This document shows, one piece after another, positions 1-8,062 of a DNA stretch of 64,000 nucleotides. Position numbers and translations under genes: made by a program. The stretch lies in assembly GCF_001425205.1 (NCBI RefSeq), contig NZ_LMDW01000015.1:1-64000 (forward strand), in the 5' to 3' direction. Each line of letters opens with the position of its first letter. The stretch's first letter is position 1. The notes under the pieces are model-generated. The model did not search any database, had not been told where the DNA came from, and saw only the letters and a program-made list of their open reading frames with translations. This stretch comes from Variovorax sp. Root411 (GTDB lineage Bacteria > Pseudomonadota > Gammaproteobacteria > Burkholderiales > Burkholderiaceae_C).

Positions 1-92
1 GTGCACAGGGCGTCGGGTGCTCCCCGCAGCGAAATAAAGGAGGAGCGAAGCGGGGGACATTCGCGGAGGGGAGTACCCGGCGGCCTGTGCAC
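1..92 (+). repeat. Palindromic repeat, family A (copy A1)
   Basis: About 92 bp with complementary ends: GTGCACAGG at 1-9 and CCTGTGCAC at 84-92, followed inward by TCGGGT-CTCCCC and GGGGAG-ACCCGG. The centre carries the family core GAAATAAAGGAGGAGC next to GCGGGGGACATTCGC. The same element recurs at 41,913-42,002 (same orientation) and 60,884-60,975 (reverse orientation). It lies downstream of purT. In the other loci an A element is paired with a B element; here a partner, if any, would lie left of the window edge. Confidence 0.9.
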
Positions 93-117
93 GCGCCCCG
101 AACAAGAGGCGCCCAAG

Positions 118-128
118 CCCCCCCCCCC
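118..128. other. 11-C homopolymer tract
   Basis: Eleven consecutive C residues lie between repeat A1 and the purT stop codon, 10 bp beyond the stop. It is non-coding. Tracts this long are prone to slippage during replication and sequencing, so the exact length is uncertain. Confidence 0.8.
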
Positions 129-138
129 AAGAACAGCG

Positions 139-1341
139 TCAGGCCTTGCGAGGCTTCACGCGCGAGGCGGCTTCCTTGGCCAGCACGCGGGCCGTGTCGG
201 TGTCGGCCGCGTGCACCAGCGCCACGCCCATGCGGCGCTTGGCGAAGCTCTCGGGCTTGCCGAACAGGCGCACGTCGCTGCCGGGCACCTGCAGGGCCTC
301 GGCCACGCCGTCGAAGGCGATGCCGGTGGCGTCCACGCCGCCGTAGATCACGGCGCTGGCGCCCGGGCTCTTGAGCGAAGTGTCGACCGGCAGGCCGAGG
401 ATGGCGCGCGCATGCAGCTCGAACTCGTTCTGCCACTGGGTGGCCATGGTGACCATTCCGGTGTCGTGCGGACGGGGGCTGACCTCGCTGAACCAGACTT
501 CGTCGCCTTTCACGAACAGCTCCACGCCGAACAGGCCCTGCCCGCCGAGGTCGGCCGTGACGGCCTGCGCGATCTGCTGCGCCTTCTGCAGCGCGGCGGG
601 CGCCATGGGGTGCGGCTGCCAGCTTTCCACGTAGTCACCACTCACCTGCACGTGGCCGATGGGGTCGCAGAACTTGGTTTCCACGGCGCCTGCGGCATCT
701 CTGGCGCGCACGGTCAGCAGCGTGATCTCGTAGTCGAAGTCGATGAAGCCCTCGACGATCACGCGGCCGTGGCTCACGCGGCCGCCGGCCATGGCGTAGT
801 CCCAGGCCTTCTGCACGCCGGCGGGGCCGTCGATCTTGCTCTGGCCCTTGCCGGAGCTGCTCATCACGGGCTTGACGATGCACGGATACCCGATGCCCCC
901 GTCGATGGCCGCCTGCAGCTCGGCCAGCGAGTCGCAGAACTTGTAGGGGCTGGTGGGCACGCCCAGCGTCTCGGCGGCCAGGCGGCGGATGCCTTCGCGG
1001 TCCATGGTCAGGCGGGCGGCGCGCGCGGTGGGAATCACGCGCACCACGCCCGCGTCTTCGAGCTGCTGGAGCATCGGCGTGGCGATGGCCTCGATCTCGG
1101 GCACCACCAGCGTGGGCTTCTCGGCCTCGATCAGCGCCTTGAGCTGCGCGGGGTCGCTCATGGTGATGGTGCGCGCGTGGTGGGCCACCTGCTGGCCGGG
1201 CGCGTTCTCATAGCGGTCGACCGCGATGGTCTCGACGCCGAGGCGCTGCAGGGCGATCAGCACCTCCTTGCCGAGTTCGCCGGAGCCGAGAAGCATCACG
1301 CGGGTTGCCGAGGGGGAAAGGGGAGTGCCGAGGGTGGTCAT
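139..1341 (-). CDS. purT: Formate-dependent phosphoribosylglycinamide formyltransferase PurT (GAR transformylase 2)
   Basis: Encodes 400 aa from the ATG at 1341. It catalyses the ATP- and formate-dependent formylation of glycinamide ribonucleotide, the folate-independent route in de novo purine synthesis, in the cytosol. The N-terminus reads [15 protein letters not shown] and continues with [15 protein letters not shown] and VPEIEAIAT, the same order as in E. coli PurT (392 aa); an ATP-grasp domain follows ([14 protein letters not shown]). An in-frame ATG at 1512 would add 57 residues with no family counterpart, so the shorter start is chosen. It is transcribed away from the dehydrogenase gene at 1524; the 182-bp gap holds both promoters. 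Identification is firm. Confidence 0.96.
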   Translation of the reverse strand: MTTLGTPLSPSATRVMLLGSGELGKEVLIALQRLGVETIAVDRYENAPGQQVAHHARTITMSDPAQLKALIEAEKPTLVVPEIEAIATPMLQQLEDAGVVRVIPTARAARLTMDREGIRRLAAETLGVPTSPYKFCDSLAELQAAIDGGIGYPCIVKPVMSSSGKGQSKIDGPAGVQKAWDYAMAGGRVSHGRVIVEGFIDFDYEITLLTVRARDAAGAVETKFCDPIGHVQVSGDYVESWQPHPMAPAALQKAQQIAQAVTADLGGQGLFGVELFVKGDEVWFSEVSPRPHDTGMVTMATQWQNEFELHARAILGLPVDTSLKSPGASAVIYGGVDATGIAFDGVAEALQVPGSDVRLFGKPESFAKRRMGVALVHAADTDTARVLAKEAASRVKPRKA

Positions 1342-1523
1342 GGTCGGAGGTCGAAAGAGCGGGGGAAGAGCGAAAAAAGCAACCGCCGCACTGTAAGCCA
1401 CCCACGAAGCCCGGGTGTCACACGCGGCAACGGCCCGGCCTGGGGGCTGATTCACAATCGATGGTTTCGCCGTGGCGCCCGCCCCGTGCATCCCCTTTTT
1501 TTGTTTCCTCAAGGAGTTCTCTC

Positions 1524-2372
1524 ATGGCTATCCAGACTGTCGGCATCATCGGCGCCGGAACGATGGGCAACGGCATCGCGCAGGCCTGCGCGGTGGCCGG
1601 CGTGAACGTGGTGATGGTCGATATCGCCCAGGCGGCGGTCGACAAGGGCCTGGCCACGGTGTCGGGCAGCCTCGACCGCCTGATCAAGAAAGAGAAGCTC
1701 ACCGCCGAGCAAAAGACCGCCGCGCTGGCGCTCATCAAGGGCTCGACCAACTACGACGACCTGAAGAGCGCGCAGCTGGTCATCGAGGCGGCCACCGAGA
1801 ACCACGCGCTCAAGCTCAAGATCCTCAAGCAGGTCGACGACATGCTGGCACCCGAGGTGATCATCGCCTCGAACACCTCGTCGATCTCGATCACCCAGCT
1901 CGCGGCCGCCACCTCGCGCCCCGACCGCTTCATCGGCATGCACTTCTTCAACCCGGTGCCGATGATGGCGCTGGTGGAGCTGATCCGCGGCTACCTCACG
2001 AGCGACGCCACGCACGACGCGGTGAAGGCACTGGCCGAGCGCCTGGGCAAGTCGCCCATCACCGTGAAAAACGCGCCGGGCTTCGTGGTCAACCGCATCC
2101 TGGTGCCGATGATCAACGAGGCCTTCTTCGTGCTGGCCGAAGGCATCGCCACGGCGGAAGACATCGACGCCGGCATGAAGCTGGGGTGCAATCAGCCGAT
2201 CGGGCCGCTGGCGCTGGCCGACATGATCGGCCTGGACGTGTGCCTGGCGGTGATGGAGGTGTACCTCGAGCAGTTCGGCGACTCCAAGTACCGCCCCTGC
2301 CCGCTGCTGAAGGAAATGGTCGCCGCGGGCCAGCTCGGCCGCAAGACCGGTCGCGGCGTGTACACCTACTGA
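1524..2372 (+). CDS. 3-hydroxybutyryl-CoA / 3-hydroxyacyl-CoA dehydrogenase
   Basis: A 282-aa single-function dehydrogenase of the Hbd/PaaH/MmgB type that oxidises (S)-3-hydroxyacyl-CoA to 3-ketoacyl-CoA with NAD(P). The Rossmann nucleotide loop GIIGAGTMGNGIAQ is at residues 8-21. The catalytic His lies in MHFFNPVPMMALVE, and the C-terminal domain has NQPIGPLALADMIGLD. Length matches the family (about 282-295 aa). AAGGAG at 1511-1516 is a good ribosome-binding site for the ATG at 1524; an upstream start at 1305 would read through the purT promoter region and is not credible. The crotonase gene follows after 37 bp, suggesting a beta-oxidation or butyrate-type pair. Exact substrate chain length cannot be read from sequence. 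Confidence 0.93.
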   Translation: MAIQTVGIIGAGTMGNGIAQACAVAGVNVVMVDIAQAAVDKGLATVSGSLDRLIKKEKLTAEQKTAALALIKGSTNYDDLKSAQLVIEAATENHALKLKILKQVDDMLAPEVIIASNTSSISITQLAAATSRPDRFIGMHFFNPVPMMALVELIRGYLTSDATHDAVKALAERLGKSPITVKNAPGFVVNRILVPMINEAFFVLAEGIATAEDIDAGMKLGCNQPIGPLALADMIGLDVCLAVMEVYLEQFGDSKYRPCPLLKEMVAAGQLGRKTGRGVYTY

Positions 2373-2409
2373 GCTGCAGAGCCATAACAACAACACGGAG
2401 ACAAGACCG

Positions 2410-3225
2410 ATGACTGCGACCCCCACCACCCCGCCAGCCGAGGGCTGCATCGACACCGAGGTGCTCGGCCACGTGCTGCTGATCGGCATCAACCGCCCTG
2501 CCAAGCGCAACGGCTGGACGCCGCCGATGTTCAGGCAGCTCGCCGAGGCCTACACCCGGCTCGGCGACGACCCCAACCTGCGCGTGGGCGTGCTGCATGC
2601 CTTCGGCGACCACTTCACGGCAGGCCTCGACCTGCCGGCGGTGGCCGAGTACATGAAGCGTGGCGAGAAGGCGGTCCCGCAGGGCCTGGTCGAGCCGCAC
2701 GACTTCGGGCTCGAAGGCTACCGCCGCCGCACCAAGCCGATGGTGGCTGCCGTGAAGGGCATCTGCTTCACGGTCGGCATCGAGCTGATGCTGGGCGCCG
2801 ACATCGTGGTGGCGGCCGACGACTGCCGCTTCTCGCAGATGGAAGTGCAGCGCGGCATCATGGCCACGGGCGGCGCCACGCTGCGTATGGCCGAGCGCGC
2901 CGGCCTGGGCAACGCGATGCTGCACCTGCTCACGGCCGACGAGTTCGACAGCGCCGAGGCCTATCGCCTCAACTTCGTGCAGAAGGTGGTGCCGGCCGGC
3001 CAGGAGCTCGACGCGGCGCTAGCCATTGCGCAGCGCATCGCCGCCCAGGCGCCGCTGGCGGTGGTGGCCACGCGGCTCAACGTGCTGAAGGCCATCGAGC
3101 ACGGGCCGCTGGCCGCGGTGTCGGAGTTCATCGAGACGCAGAAGCGCCTGTCGAACAGCGAGGACGCCGCCGAGGGCGTGCGCTCTTTCGTCGAACGCCG
3201 GCCGGCGCGCTTCAGCGGCCGTTGA
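2410..3225 (+). CDS. Enoyl-CoA hydratase/isomerase (crotonase) family protein
   Basis: 271 aa of the crotonase fold, acting on acyl-CoA thioesters. The oxyanion-hole regions are visible as HFTAGLDL (about residues 62-69) and KGICFTVGIELMLGADIV (about 116-133), with the helix ADDCRFSQMEVQRGI following. One of the usual catalytic Glu positions cannot be assigned with certainty, so hydratase and isomerase activity are both possible. It is 37 bp downstream of the 3-hydroxyacyl-CoA dehydrogenase on the same strand, and the two probably act in one fatty-acid degradation route. The serine hydrolase begins 20 bp beyond its stop. Confidence 0.88.
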   Translation: MTATPTTPPAEGCIDTEVLGHVLLIGINRPAKRNGWTPPMFRQLAEAYTRLGDDPNLRVGVLHAFGDHFTAGLDLPAVAEYMKRGEKAVPQGLVEPHDFGLEGYRRRTKPMVAAVKGICFTVGIELMLGADIVVAADDCRFSQMEVQRGIMATGGATLRMAERAGLGNAMLHLLTADEFDSAEAYRLNFVQKVVPAGQELDAALAIAQRIAAQAPLAVVATRLNVLKAIEHGPLAAVSEFIETQKRLSNSEDAAEGVRSFVERRPARFSGR

Positions 3226-3245
3226 TCACCTTCACCGACCTCACC

Positions 3246-4568
3246 ATGTCCCTTTTCATTCGCACGACGCTTGCCGCCGCCCTGCTCGCAGTGAACACCA
3301 CCTCCGCCCAGACACCCGCGCCCGCCGCGCTGCCCGACCCCGCGGCCACCTCGGTCGACGCGCTGGGCTGGATGAAAGGCTTCCCGCCCGCGCCCGACAA
3401 GCTCATCACCTTCGACAACCCGGCCGGTGGCGTGTTTCCGCGCACGCGCTGGAGCTTCTCGCACGTGCGCGAGACCGTGCCCACGGCCAACGTGTGGCGC
3501 GGCAGCGGCGCGGCGAGCCCGCTGCCGGCGGCCACGCCGCGCTTCGACATCGAGGCGGTCACTTTCAAGCCCCTGGGCAGCGACCAGACGCTCAACTTCG
3601 CCCAGATGATCGCCGGCACCTACACCGACGGCATCCTCGTGATGCACCGCGGCAAGGTGGTCTACGAGAAGTACTTCGGCGCGCTCGCGCCCGAGCGCCC
3701 GCACATCGCGATGTCGGTCACCAAGTCCTTCGTGGGCACGCTGGCGGCCATCCTCGCGGACGAAGGCAAGCTCGACCCGGCCGCGCCCGTCACCAAGTAC
3801 CTCCCCGAACTCAAGGACACGGCGTACGGCGACGCCACCGTGCGCCAGGTGATGGACATGACCGTCGGCGTGCACTACTCCGAGAACTACGCCGACCCGA
3901 AGGCCGAGATCTGGGACTACGCCCGTGCCGGCGGCATGCTCACGCAGGGCCAGAACTACGCCGGCCCCAAGTCGTTCTACGAATTCCTCGTCACGCTGAA
4001 GAAGGAAAGCGAGCACGGCGATGCCTTCGCCTACAAGACGGTCAACGCCGAGGTGCTCGCCTGGATCCTTCGCCGCGCCAGCAACCAGTCACTGGCCGAC
4101 CTGCTGAGCGAGAAGATCTGGCGGCGCATCGGCGCCGAGCAGGACGCGTACTTCATGGTCGACCGCATCGGCACCGAGTCGGGCGGCGGCGGCCTCAACA
4201 CCGTGCTGCGCGACCTGGCCCGCTTCGGCGAGACCATGCGCAACGGCGGGCGCGCCTCCAACGGGCAGCAGGCCATTCCGAAGGCGGTGGTGGAAGACAT
4301 CCAGCGCGGCGGCGACCCGGCGAAGTTCGTGAAGGCCGGCTATCCGCTGCTCAAGGGCTGGTCGTACCGCGACATGTGGTGGGTGTCGCACAACCCGCAC
4401 GGCGCGTACATGGCGCGCGGCATCCACGGCCAGAGCATCTACGTGGACCCGAAGGCCGAGATGGTGATCGTGCGCTACGCGGCGCACCCGGTGGCCGCCA
4501 ACGGCGGGAACGATCCGCTGACCCTGCCCGCGTTCCAGGCGATGAGCGAAGCGCTGATGCGCCCCTGA
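3246..4568 (+). CDS. Secreted serine hydrolase, class C beta-lactamase / 6-aminohexanoate-dimer hydrolase-like
   Basis: 440 aa from the ATG at 3246; the first 22 residues (MSLFIRTTLAAALLAVNTTSAQ) form a Sec signal peptide, so the product is periplasmic or outer-membrane associated. The nucleophile motif is S157-V-T-K160 within MSVTKSFVGTL. A Y-S-E-N motif (HYSENYAD) and a C-terminal HGQSIYVDPK segment, in the place of the KTG box, resemble NylB-type amide hydrolases and DD-peptidase-like esterases rather than true beta-lactamases. A TTG at 3222 overlapping the upstream stop is a less likely start because it would spoil the signal peptide. The natural substrate is unknown; an ester or a short amide is the likely class. 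Confidence 0.85.
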   Translation: MSLFIRTTLAAALLAVNTTSAQTPAPAALPDPAATSVDALGWMKGFPPAPDKLITFDNPAGGVFPRTRWSFSHVRETVPTANVWRGSGAASPLPAATPRFDIEAVTFKPLGSDQTLNFAQMIAGTYTDGILVMHRGKVVYEKYFGALAPERPHIAMSVTKSFVGTLAAILADEGKLDPAAPVTKYLPELKDTAYGDATVRQVMDMTVGVHYSENYADPKAEIWDYARAGGMLTQGQNYAGPKSFYEFLVTLKKESEHGDAFAYKTVNAEVLAWILRRASNQSLADLLSEKIWRRIGAEQDAYFMVDRIGTESGGGGLNTVLRDLARFGETMRNGGRASNGQQAIPKAVVEDIQRGGDPAKFVKAGYPLLKGWSYRDMWWVSHNPHGAYMARGIHGQSIYVDPKAEMVIVRYAAHPVAANGGNDPLTLPAFQAMSEALMRP

Positions 4569-4584
4569 GCCGGCTTCTTTCTTC

Positions 4585-5370
4585 CTATGCGGCGGCCCGC
4601 TCGCGGGCAATCACGAGCAGCCCGTCCATGATCAGGCTCTCGACCAGCTCGAAGTGCCCGTTCATCACGGGCGCCATCTTCCAGCCCGCGCCGCCGGTCA
4701 TGTAGCAGGCCGGGTCGGCGCCGCAATGCGAGCGCACGTGCTGCACCATGCGCTCGACCGCGCCGGCGATGGCGTAGGTGCCGCCGCTGGTCAGCGCATC
4801 GCTGGTGTTGGTGGGGAATTCGCGCACCTCGCCGGTCGGCACGTGCAGCCCGGCCGTGCCCGACTCCAGCGCGCGCAGCATGATGCCGTGGCCCGGCAGG
4901 ATCAGGCCGCCGAGGAACCTGCCGTCCGCGTCGATCGCCTCGACGGTCACTGCCGTGCCGATCATCACCACCACCATCGGCCGCGGCGGCTGCCCCGGCC
5001 TTGCGGCCAGCATGCGGTGGCGCGCGCCGATCATCGCCACGAAGCGGTCGGCGCCCAGGCGCGTCGGATGGTCGTAGCCGTTCACGATGCCGGCCTCGCC
5101 CGCGCTGGACATCACCCAGCGCGGCGCGCAGTCGAAACGCTCGACGATCTGTTCCTCGGCACGCCGGCGCACCGCGTCCCCGGCCACCACGCAGCCCAGC
5201 ATGGAACCGGGCGCCGGCAGGTCGGCCCAGGGGCCGTCGGCCAGCCGTTCGATGTGGTCGAGGAATTCGGCGCCGTGCGCCTGCAACTCGGCGCCGGGGC
5301 GGGCCGAGTCGTAGAGCGCCCATTTGAGGCGGGTGTTGCCGATGTCGATGGCGAGGAAGGGGGATGGCAT
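4585..5370 (-). CDS. coaX: Type III pantothenate kinase
   Basis: 261 aa; phosphorylates pantothenate in the first step of coenzyme A synthesis. The ASKHA-fold phosphate-1 motif is [12 protein letters not shown] (residues 8-19), followed by [14 protein letters not shown] and the [12 protein letters not shown] segment that form the substrate and nucleotide site. Type III enzymes are the usual pantothenate kinases of Comamonadaceae. The gene is convergent with the serine hydrolase (16-bp gap) and divergent from the BON-LysM gene (135-bp gap). No birA neighbour is visible on either side. Confidence 0.93.
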   Translation of the reverse strand: MPSPFLAIDIGNTRLKWALYDSARPGAELQAHGAEFLDHIERLADGPWADLPAPGSMLGCVVAGDAVRRRAEEQIVERFDCAPRWVMSSAGEAGIVNGYDHPTRLGADRFVAMIGARHRMLAARPGQPPRPMVVVMIGTAVTVEAIDADGRFLGGLILPGHGIMLRALESGTAGLHVPTGEVREFPTNTSDALTSGGTYAIAGAVERMVQHVRSHCGADPACYMTGGAGWKMAPVMNGHFELVESLIMDGLLVIARERAAA

Positions 5371-5505
5371 GCGCGGGATTATTGCGACTTTGCTGTTATT
5401 CCTGCTCGCGGGCCTCGCACACGCGGCATGGGACTACGCGGGCGAACCCCGCCGCGCCGCTAAATTGACGGGTCCATCCACCAACCACGGCACAAGGAGA
5501 ACACC

Positions 5506-5967
5506 ATGGGTTTGCTCAGTTTCATCAAGGAGGCGGGTGAAAAACTGTTCGGCGGCTCGTCGGCCAACGCCGCCACGCCCGACGCCAACCAGGCCGCCGC
5601 TGCGGCCATCAAGACCTACATCGAAACGCAGAACCTGGGCCTTACCGGGCTCGAGGTGACCTACGCGGCGAGCAGCGGCGTGGTCACCCTCGCGGGCCAG
5701 GCGCCTTCGCAGGAGGCCAGCGAAAAAGCCTCGCTGGCCGCGGGCAACGTGGCGAACGTGACGAGCGTCGAGAACAACCTCGTCGCCCCGGCCGCGCCAC
5801 CCGCGCAGTACCACGACGTGGTCAGAGGCGACACGCTCTCGGCCATCTCGAAGAAATACTACGGCGATGCGAACAAGTACAACGCGATCTTCGAGGCGAA
5901 CAAGCCGATGCTGAGCAATCCGGACAAGATTTATCCGGGGCAGAAGCTGCGCATTCCACCGCTCTGA
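5506..5967 (+). CDS. BON and LysM domain protein, Kbp/YgaU-like
   Basis: 153 aa with the arrangement of E. coli Kbp (YgaU, 149 aa): a short amphipathic N-terminus (MGLLSFIKEAGEKLFG), a BON domain at about residues 30-90 (VTLAGQAP...VTSVENNL) and a C-terminal LysM at about 103-151 (YHDVVRGDTLSAISKKYYGD...YPGQKLRIP). Kbp is a cytosolic potassium-binding protein tied to osmotic stress; the same role here is inferred from architecture only. No signal peptide is present, consistent with Kbp. AAGGAG upstream of the ATG supports the start. A strong intrinsic terminator follows. Confidence 0.88.
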   Translation: MGLLSFIKEAGEKLFGGSSANAATPDANQAAAAAIKTYIETQNLGLTGLEVTYAASSGVVTLAGQAPSQEASEKASLAAGNVANVTSVENNLVAPAAPPAQYHDVVRGDTLSAISKKYYGDANKYNAIFEANKPMLSNPDKIYPGQKLRIPPL

Positions 5968-5996
5968 AGCGACGCTCGAAGCGGACAGTCTCTAGG

Positions 5997-6025
5997 GGCC
6001 CGCCGAGAAATCGGTGGGCCTTTTT
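5997..6025 (+). terminator. Intrinsic terminator of the BON-LysM gene
   Basis: GGCCCGCCGA (5997-6006), loop GAAA, TCGGTGGGCC (6011-6020), then TTTTT. The ten-pair stem has one G-T wobble. It lies 30 bp after the stop codon. Confidence 0.9.
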
Positions 6026-6043
6026 GCTTCTTTCGGGGGGCGT

Positions 6044-6133
6044 GCGAATGACACCGGGTACTCCCCTCCGCGAATGTCCCCCGCCTTCGGCTCCTCCTTT
6101 ATTTCGCTGCGGGGAGCACCCGGTGCCATTCGC
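6044..6133 (-). repeat. Palindromic repeat, family A (copy A2)
   Basis: Core in minus orientation (GCTCCTCCTTTATTTCGC). The inner arms CCGGGTACTCCCC and GGGGAGCACCCGG match A1 and A4, but the outer arms are GCGAATG (6044-6050) and CATTCGC (6127-6133) instead of GTGCACAGG/CCTGTGCAC. Outer sequence differs yet complementarity is kept. It is immediately followed by B2 in opposite orientation. Confidence 0.85.
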
Positions 6134-6134
6134 C

Positions 6135-6224
6135 TCACGCCGATGGGGTGCCTTGCGCAGCGAAATAAAGGAGGAGCCCGAAGGGCGGGGGACATTCGCG
6201 GAGCAAGGTACCCCGTCGGCGTGA
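6135..6224 (+). repeat. Palindromic repeat, family B (copy B2)
   Basis: Core in plus orientation (GCGAAATAAAGGAGGAGC). Arms are TCACGCCGA (6135-6143) and TCGGCGTGA (6216-6224), then GGGGT-CCTTGC paired with GCAAGG-ACCCC. The TCACGCCGA arm type is shared with the B elements at 41,777-41,868 and 61,020-61,075. A2 and B2 abut with one base between them and form an inverted pair between the BON-LysM terminator and the rhodanese gene. Confidence 0.85.
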
Positions 6225-6240
6225 TCGTGCCCGGAACGAC

Positions 6241-6651
6241 TCAGTTCTGCTTCCAAGGCAGCCCGTGCTTGCGCCAGCCGCCGATGAGCCCACGATGCCC
6301 CTGCTCGTCCGGATTCCCCTCGAAGCCTTCGAGGATGTTGTAAGCCTCCGCGCCCAGTTCGGTCGCGCGCTTGGCGGCCGCGATGGAGCGCACGCCGCTG
6401 CGGCATAGCAGCACCAGCTTCTTCCTGCCTTCGACGGCGGCGCGGATGCCGTCGTCGAAGGCGGGGTTCATCGCCATGCCCGGCCACTGCTTCCAGGCCA
6501 GCGGCACGGCGCCGGGCACGTAGCCGACCCATTCACGCTCGGCGTCGGTGCGCACGTCGACCAGCACGGCCTCGCCGCTGGCCATCCATTGCGCGGCCTG
6601 CTCGGGCGTCACGTCGCCGGCATAGCCCTTTTTCTCTATGGACTCGGTCAT
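6241..6651 (-). CDS. Single-domain rhodanese-like sulfurtransferase
   Basis: 136 aa, one rhodanese domain. The persulfide-forming Cys sits in the active-site loop CRSGVRS (about residues 84-90), preceded by VLVDVRTDAEREWVGYVPGA, the typical CH2A-CH2B arrangement. There is no signal peptide, so the product is cytosolic. Such proteins pass sulfane sulfur from thiosulfate or persulfides to thiols; the actual donor is unknown. Its stop lies 16 bp from repeat B2. The 179-bp gap upstream is shared with the divergent TRAP operon. Confidence 0.88.
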   Translation of the reverse strand: MTESIEKKGYAGDVTPEQAAQWMASGEAVLVDVRTDAEREWVGYVPGAVPLAWKQWPGMAMNPAFDDGIRAAVEGRKKLVLLCRSGVRSIAAAKRATELGAEAYNILEGFEGNPDEQGHRGLIGGWRKHGLPWKQN

Positions 6652-6712
6652 TTCCTTGCTTCCTTTTTTGCGATGCGGTTTTCAATCACCGGAATTCTTC
6701 ACCAGTTCGTGA

Positions 6713-6796
6713 AAACCCTGTTTGTCGCGCTTTCTTGCGCGCCAAAGATGCGGCTTGGGCCTGCCGAACATAGCGACAAGACTGCGGGCAGGGTTT
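6713..6796. promoter_or_regulatory. Two-part inverted repeat upstream of the TRAP operon
   Basis: AAACCCTG (6713-6720) pairs with CAGGGTTT (6789-6796), and TTGTCGC (6722-6728) pairs with GCGACAA (6773-6779). The inner loop is 44 bases and the right side carries a 9-base bulge. It ends 34 bp before the dctP start, so it could be a leader structure or a spaced operator. Function is not known. Confidence 0.45.
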
Positions 6797-6830
6797 CTTC
6801 GTCATCAGAACTTGTTTGGAGAGAGACAAC

Positions 6831-7940
6831 ATGACAGACAGCAAATCACCCCGCCGCCGCAGCCTTCTCAAGGGTGCGGCCGTGGCCGCAGGCGCCATGT
6901 CGGCGCCGATGGTCAGCATGGCCCAGACCACTTCCCTGCGCTTCCAGAGCACCTGGCCGGCCAAGGACATCTTCCACGAGTACGCCAACGACTTCGCCAA
7001 GAAGGTCAATGACATGGCCGGCGGGCGCCTCAAGATCGAGGTGCTGCCCTCGGGCGCCGTGGTGCCCGCGTTCCAGCTGCTCGAAGCGGTGAACAAGGGC
7101 ACGCTCGACGGCGGCCACGGCGTGGTGGCCTACCACTACGGCAAGAATTCGGCGCTCGCGCTGTGGGGATCGGGCCCGGGCTTCGGCATGGACGCCAACA
7201 CCGTGCTGGCCTGGCACAACTACGGCGGCGGCAAGGCCCTGCTCGACGAGATCTACAAGAGCCTGAACATGGAAGTGGTGTCGTACCTCTACGGCCCGAT
7301 GCCCACGCAGCCGCTGGGCTGGTTCAAGAAGCCGGTGGCCAAGGTGGAAGACATGAAGGGCCTGAAGTTCCGCACCGTCGGGCTGGCGGTCGACATGTTC
7401 ACCGAGATGGGCACGGCGGTGAACCCGTTGCCCGGCAGCGAGATCGTGCCCGCGCTGGACCGCGGGCTGATCGATGCGGCCGAGTTCAACAACGCGTCGA
7501 GCGACCGCGTGCTCGGCTTCCCGGATGTGGTGAAGAACTGCATGCTGCAGAGCTTCCACCAGTCGGGCGAGCAGTTCGAGGTGCTGTTCAACAAGGGCAA
7601 GTACAGCGCACTGTCGCAGGAGCTGCGCTCGATCATCGACTACGCGGTGCAGGCCGCGAGCGCCGACATGAGCTGGAAGGCCGTGCAGCGCAACTCGCAG
7701 GACTATGCCGACATGAAGAAGGCCGGCATCAAGTTCTACAAGACGCCCGACGCGGTGCTGCGCGCGCAGCTTGCTGCGTGGGACAAGACGGTGGAGAAGA
7801 AGTCCGGAGAAAACCCGCTGTTCAAGAAGGTGCTGGAGTCGCAGCGCACATTCGCCGAGCGCGCGCTGCAGTGGCAGAACGACTACAGCGTCGATTTCAA
7901 GATGGCCTACAACCACTACTTCGGCAAGAAGAAGAGCTGA
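6831..7940 (+). CDS. TRAP transporter solute-binding protein DctP, Tat-exported
   Basis: 369 aa from the ATG at 6831. The N-terminus SPRRRSLLKGAAVAAGAMSAP is a twin-arginine signal ending near VSMAQ (residue 28), so the protein is folded before export to the periplasm. The mature part (SLRFQSTWPAKDIFHEYAND...GGRLKIEVLPSGAVVPAFQLLEAV) is of the DctP family, in the branch often annotated for mannitol or chloroaromatic compounds; such names are not proof of ligand. RRGLIDAAEF-type ligand-loop residues (LDRGLIDAAEFNN) are present. DctQ and DctM genes follow, completing the transporter. Repeat C1 begins directly after its stop codon. Confidence 0.92.
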   Translation: MTDSKSPRRRSLLKGAAVAAGAMSAPMVSMAQTTSLRFQSTWPAKDIFHEYANDFAKKVNDMAGGRLKIEVLPSGAVVPAFQLLEAVNKGTLDGGHGVVAYHYGKNSALALWGSGPGFGMDANTVLAWHNYGGGKALLDEIYKSLNMEVVSYLYGPMPTQPLGWFKKPVAKVEDMKGLKFRTVGLAVDMFTEMGTAVNPLPGSEIVPALDRGLIDAAEFNNASSDRVLGFPDVVKNCMLQSFHQSGEQFEVLFNKGKYSALSQELRSIIDYAVQAASADMSWKAVQRNSQDYADMKKAGIKFYKTPDAVLRAQLAAWDKTVEKKSGENPLFKKVLESQRTFAERALQWQNDYSVDFKMAYNHYFGKKKS

Positions 7941-8040
7941 CCCCCAGGCTTCGCGCACTTCGTGTCGCTTCTCCTTCCCCCTTCCAGGGGGCAACACCGG
8001 TGGCCCGGCAAAGCCGGTTCCACGGTGTTCCACGAATGGG
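7941..8040 (+). repeat. Structured intergenic repeat, family C (copy C1)
   Basis: Begins at the base after the dctP stop. It has a small hairpin of CCCCC and GGGGG followed by a larger one: AACACC (7993-7998) with GGTGTT (8024-8029), GTGG (8000-8003) with CCAC (8020-8023), CCGGC (8005-8009) with GCCGG (8013-8017), loop AAA. The second copy is at 33,713-33,809, also between two genes of a transporter operon, with compensatory pair changes. Confidence 0.88.
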
Positions 8041-8062
8041 CCTCTTTCATGCTCTTGCTGTC

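Noticed and set aside
1-1605. Open frame of 534 codons opposite purT
   Set aside because: High-GC shadow of purT with His/Gly/Ala-biased composition and no domain; purT itself is unmistakable.
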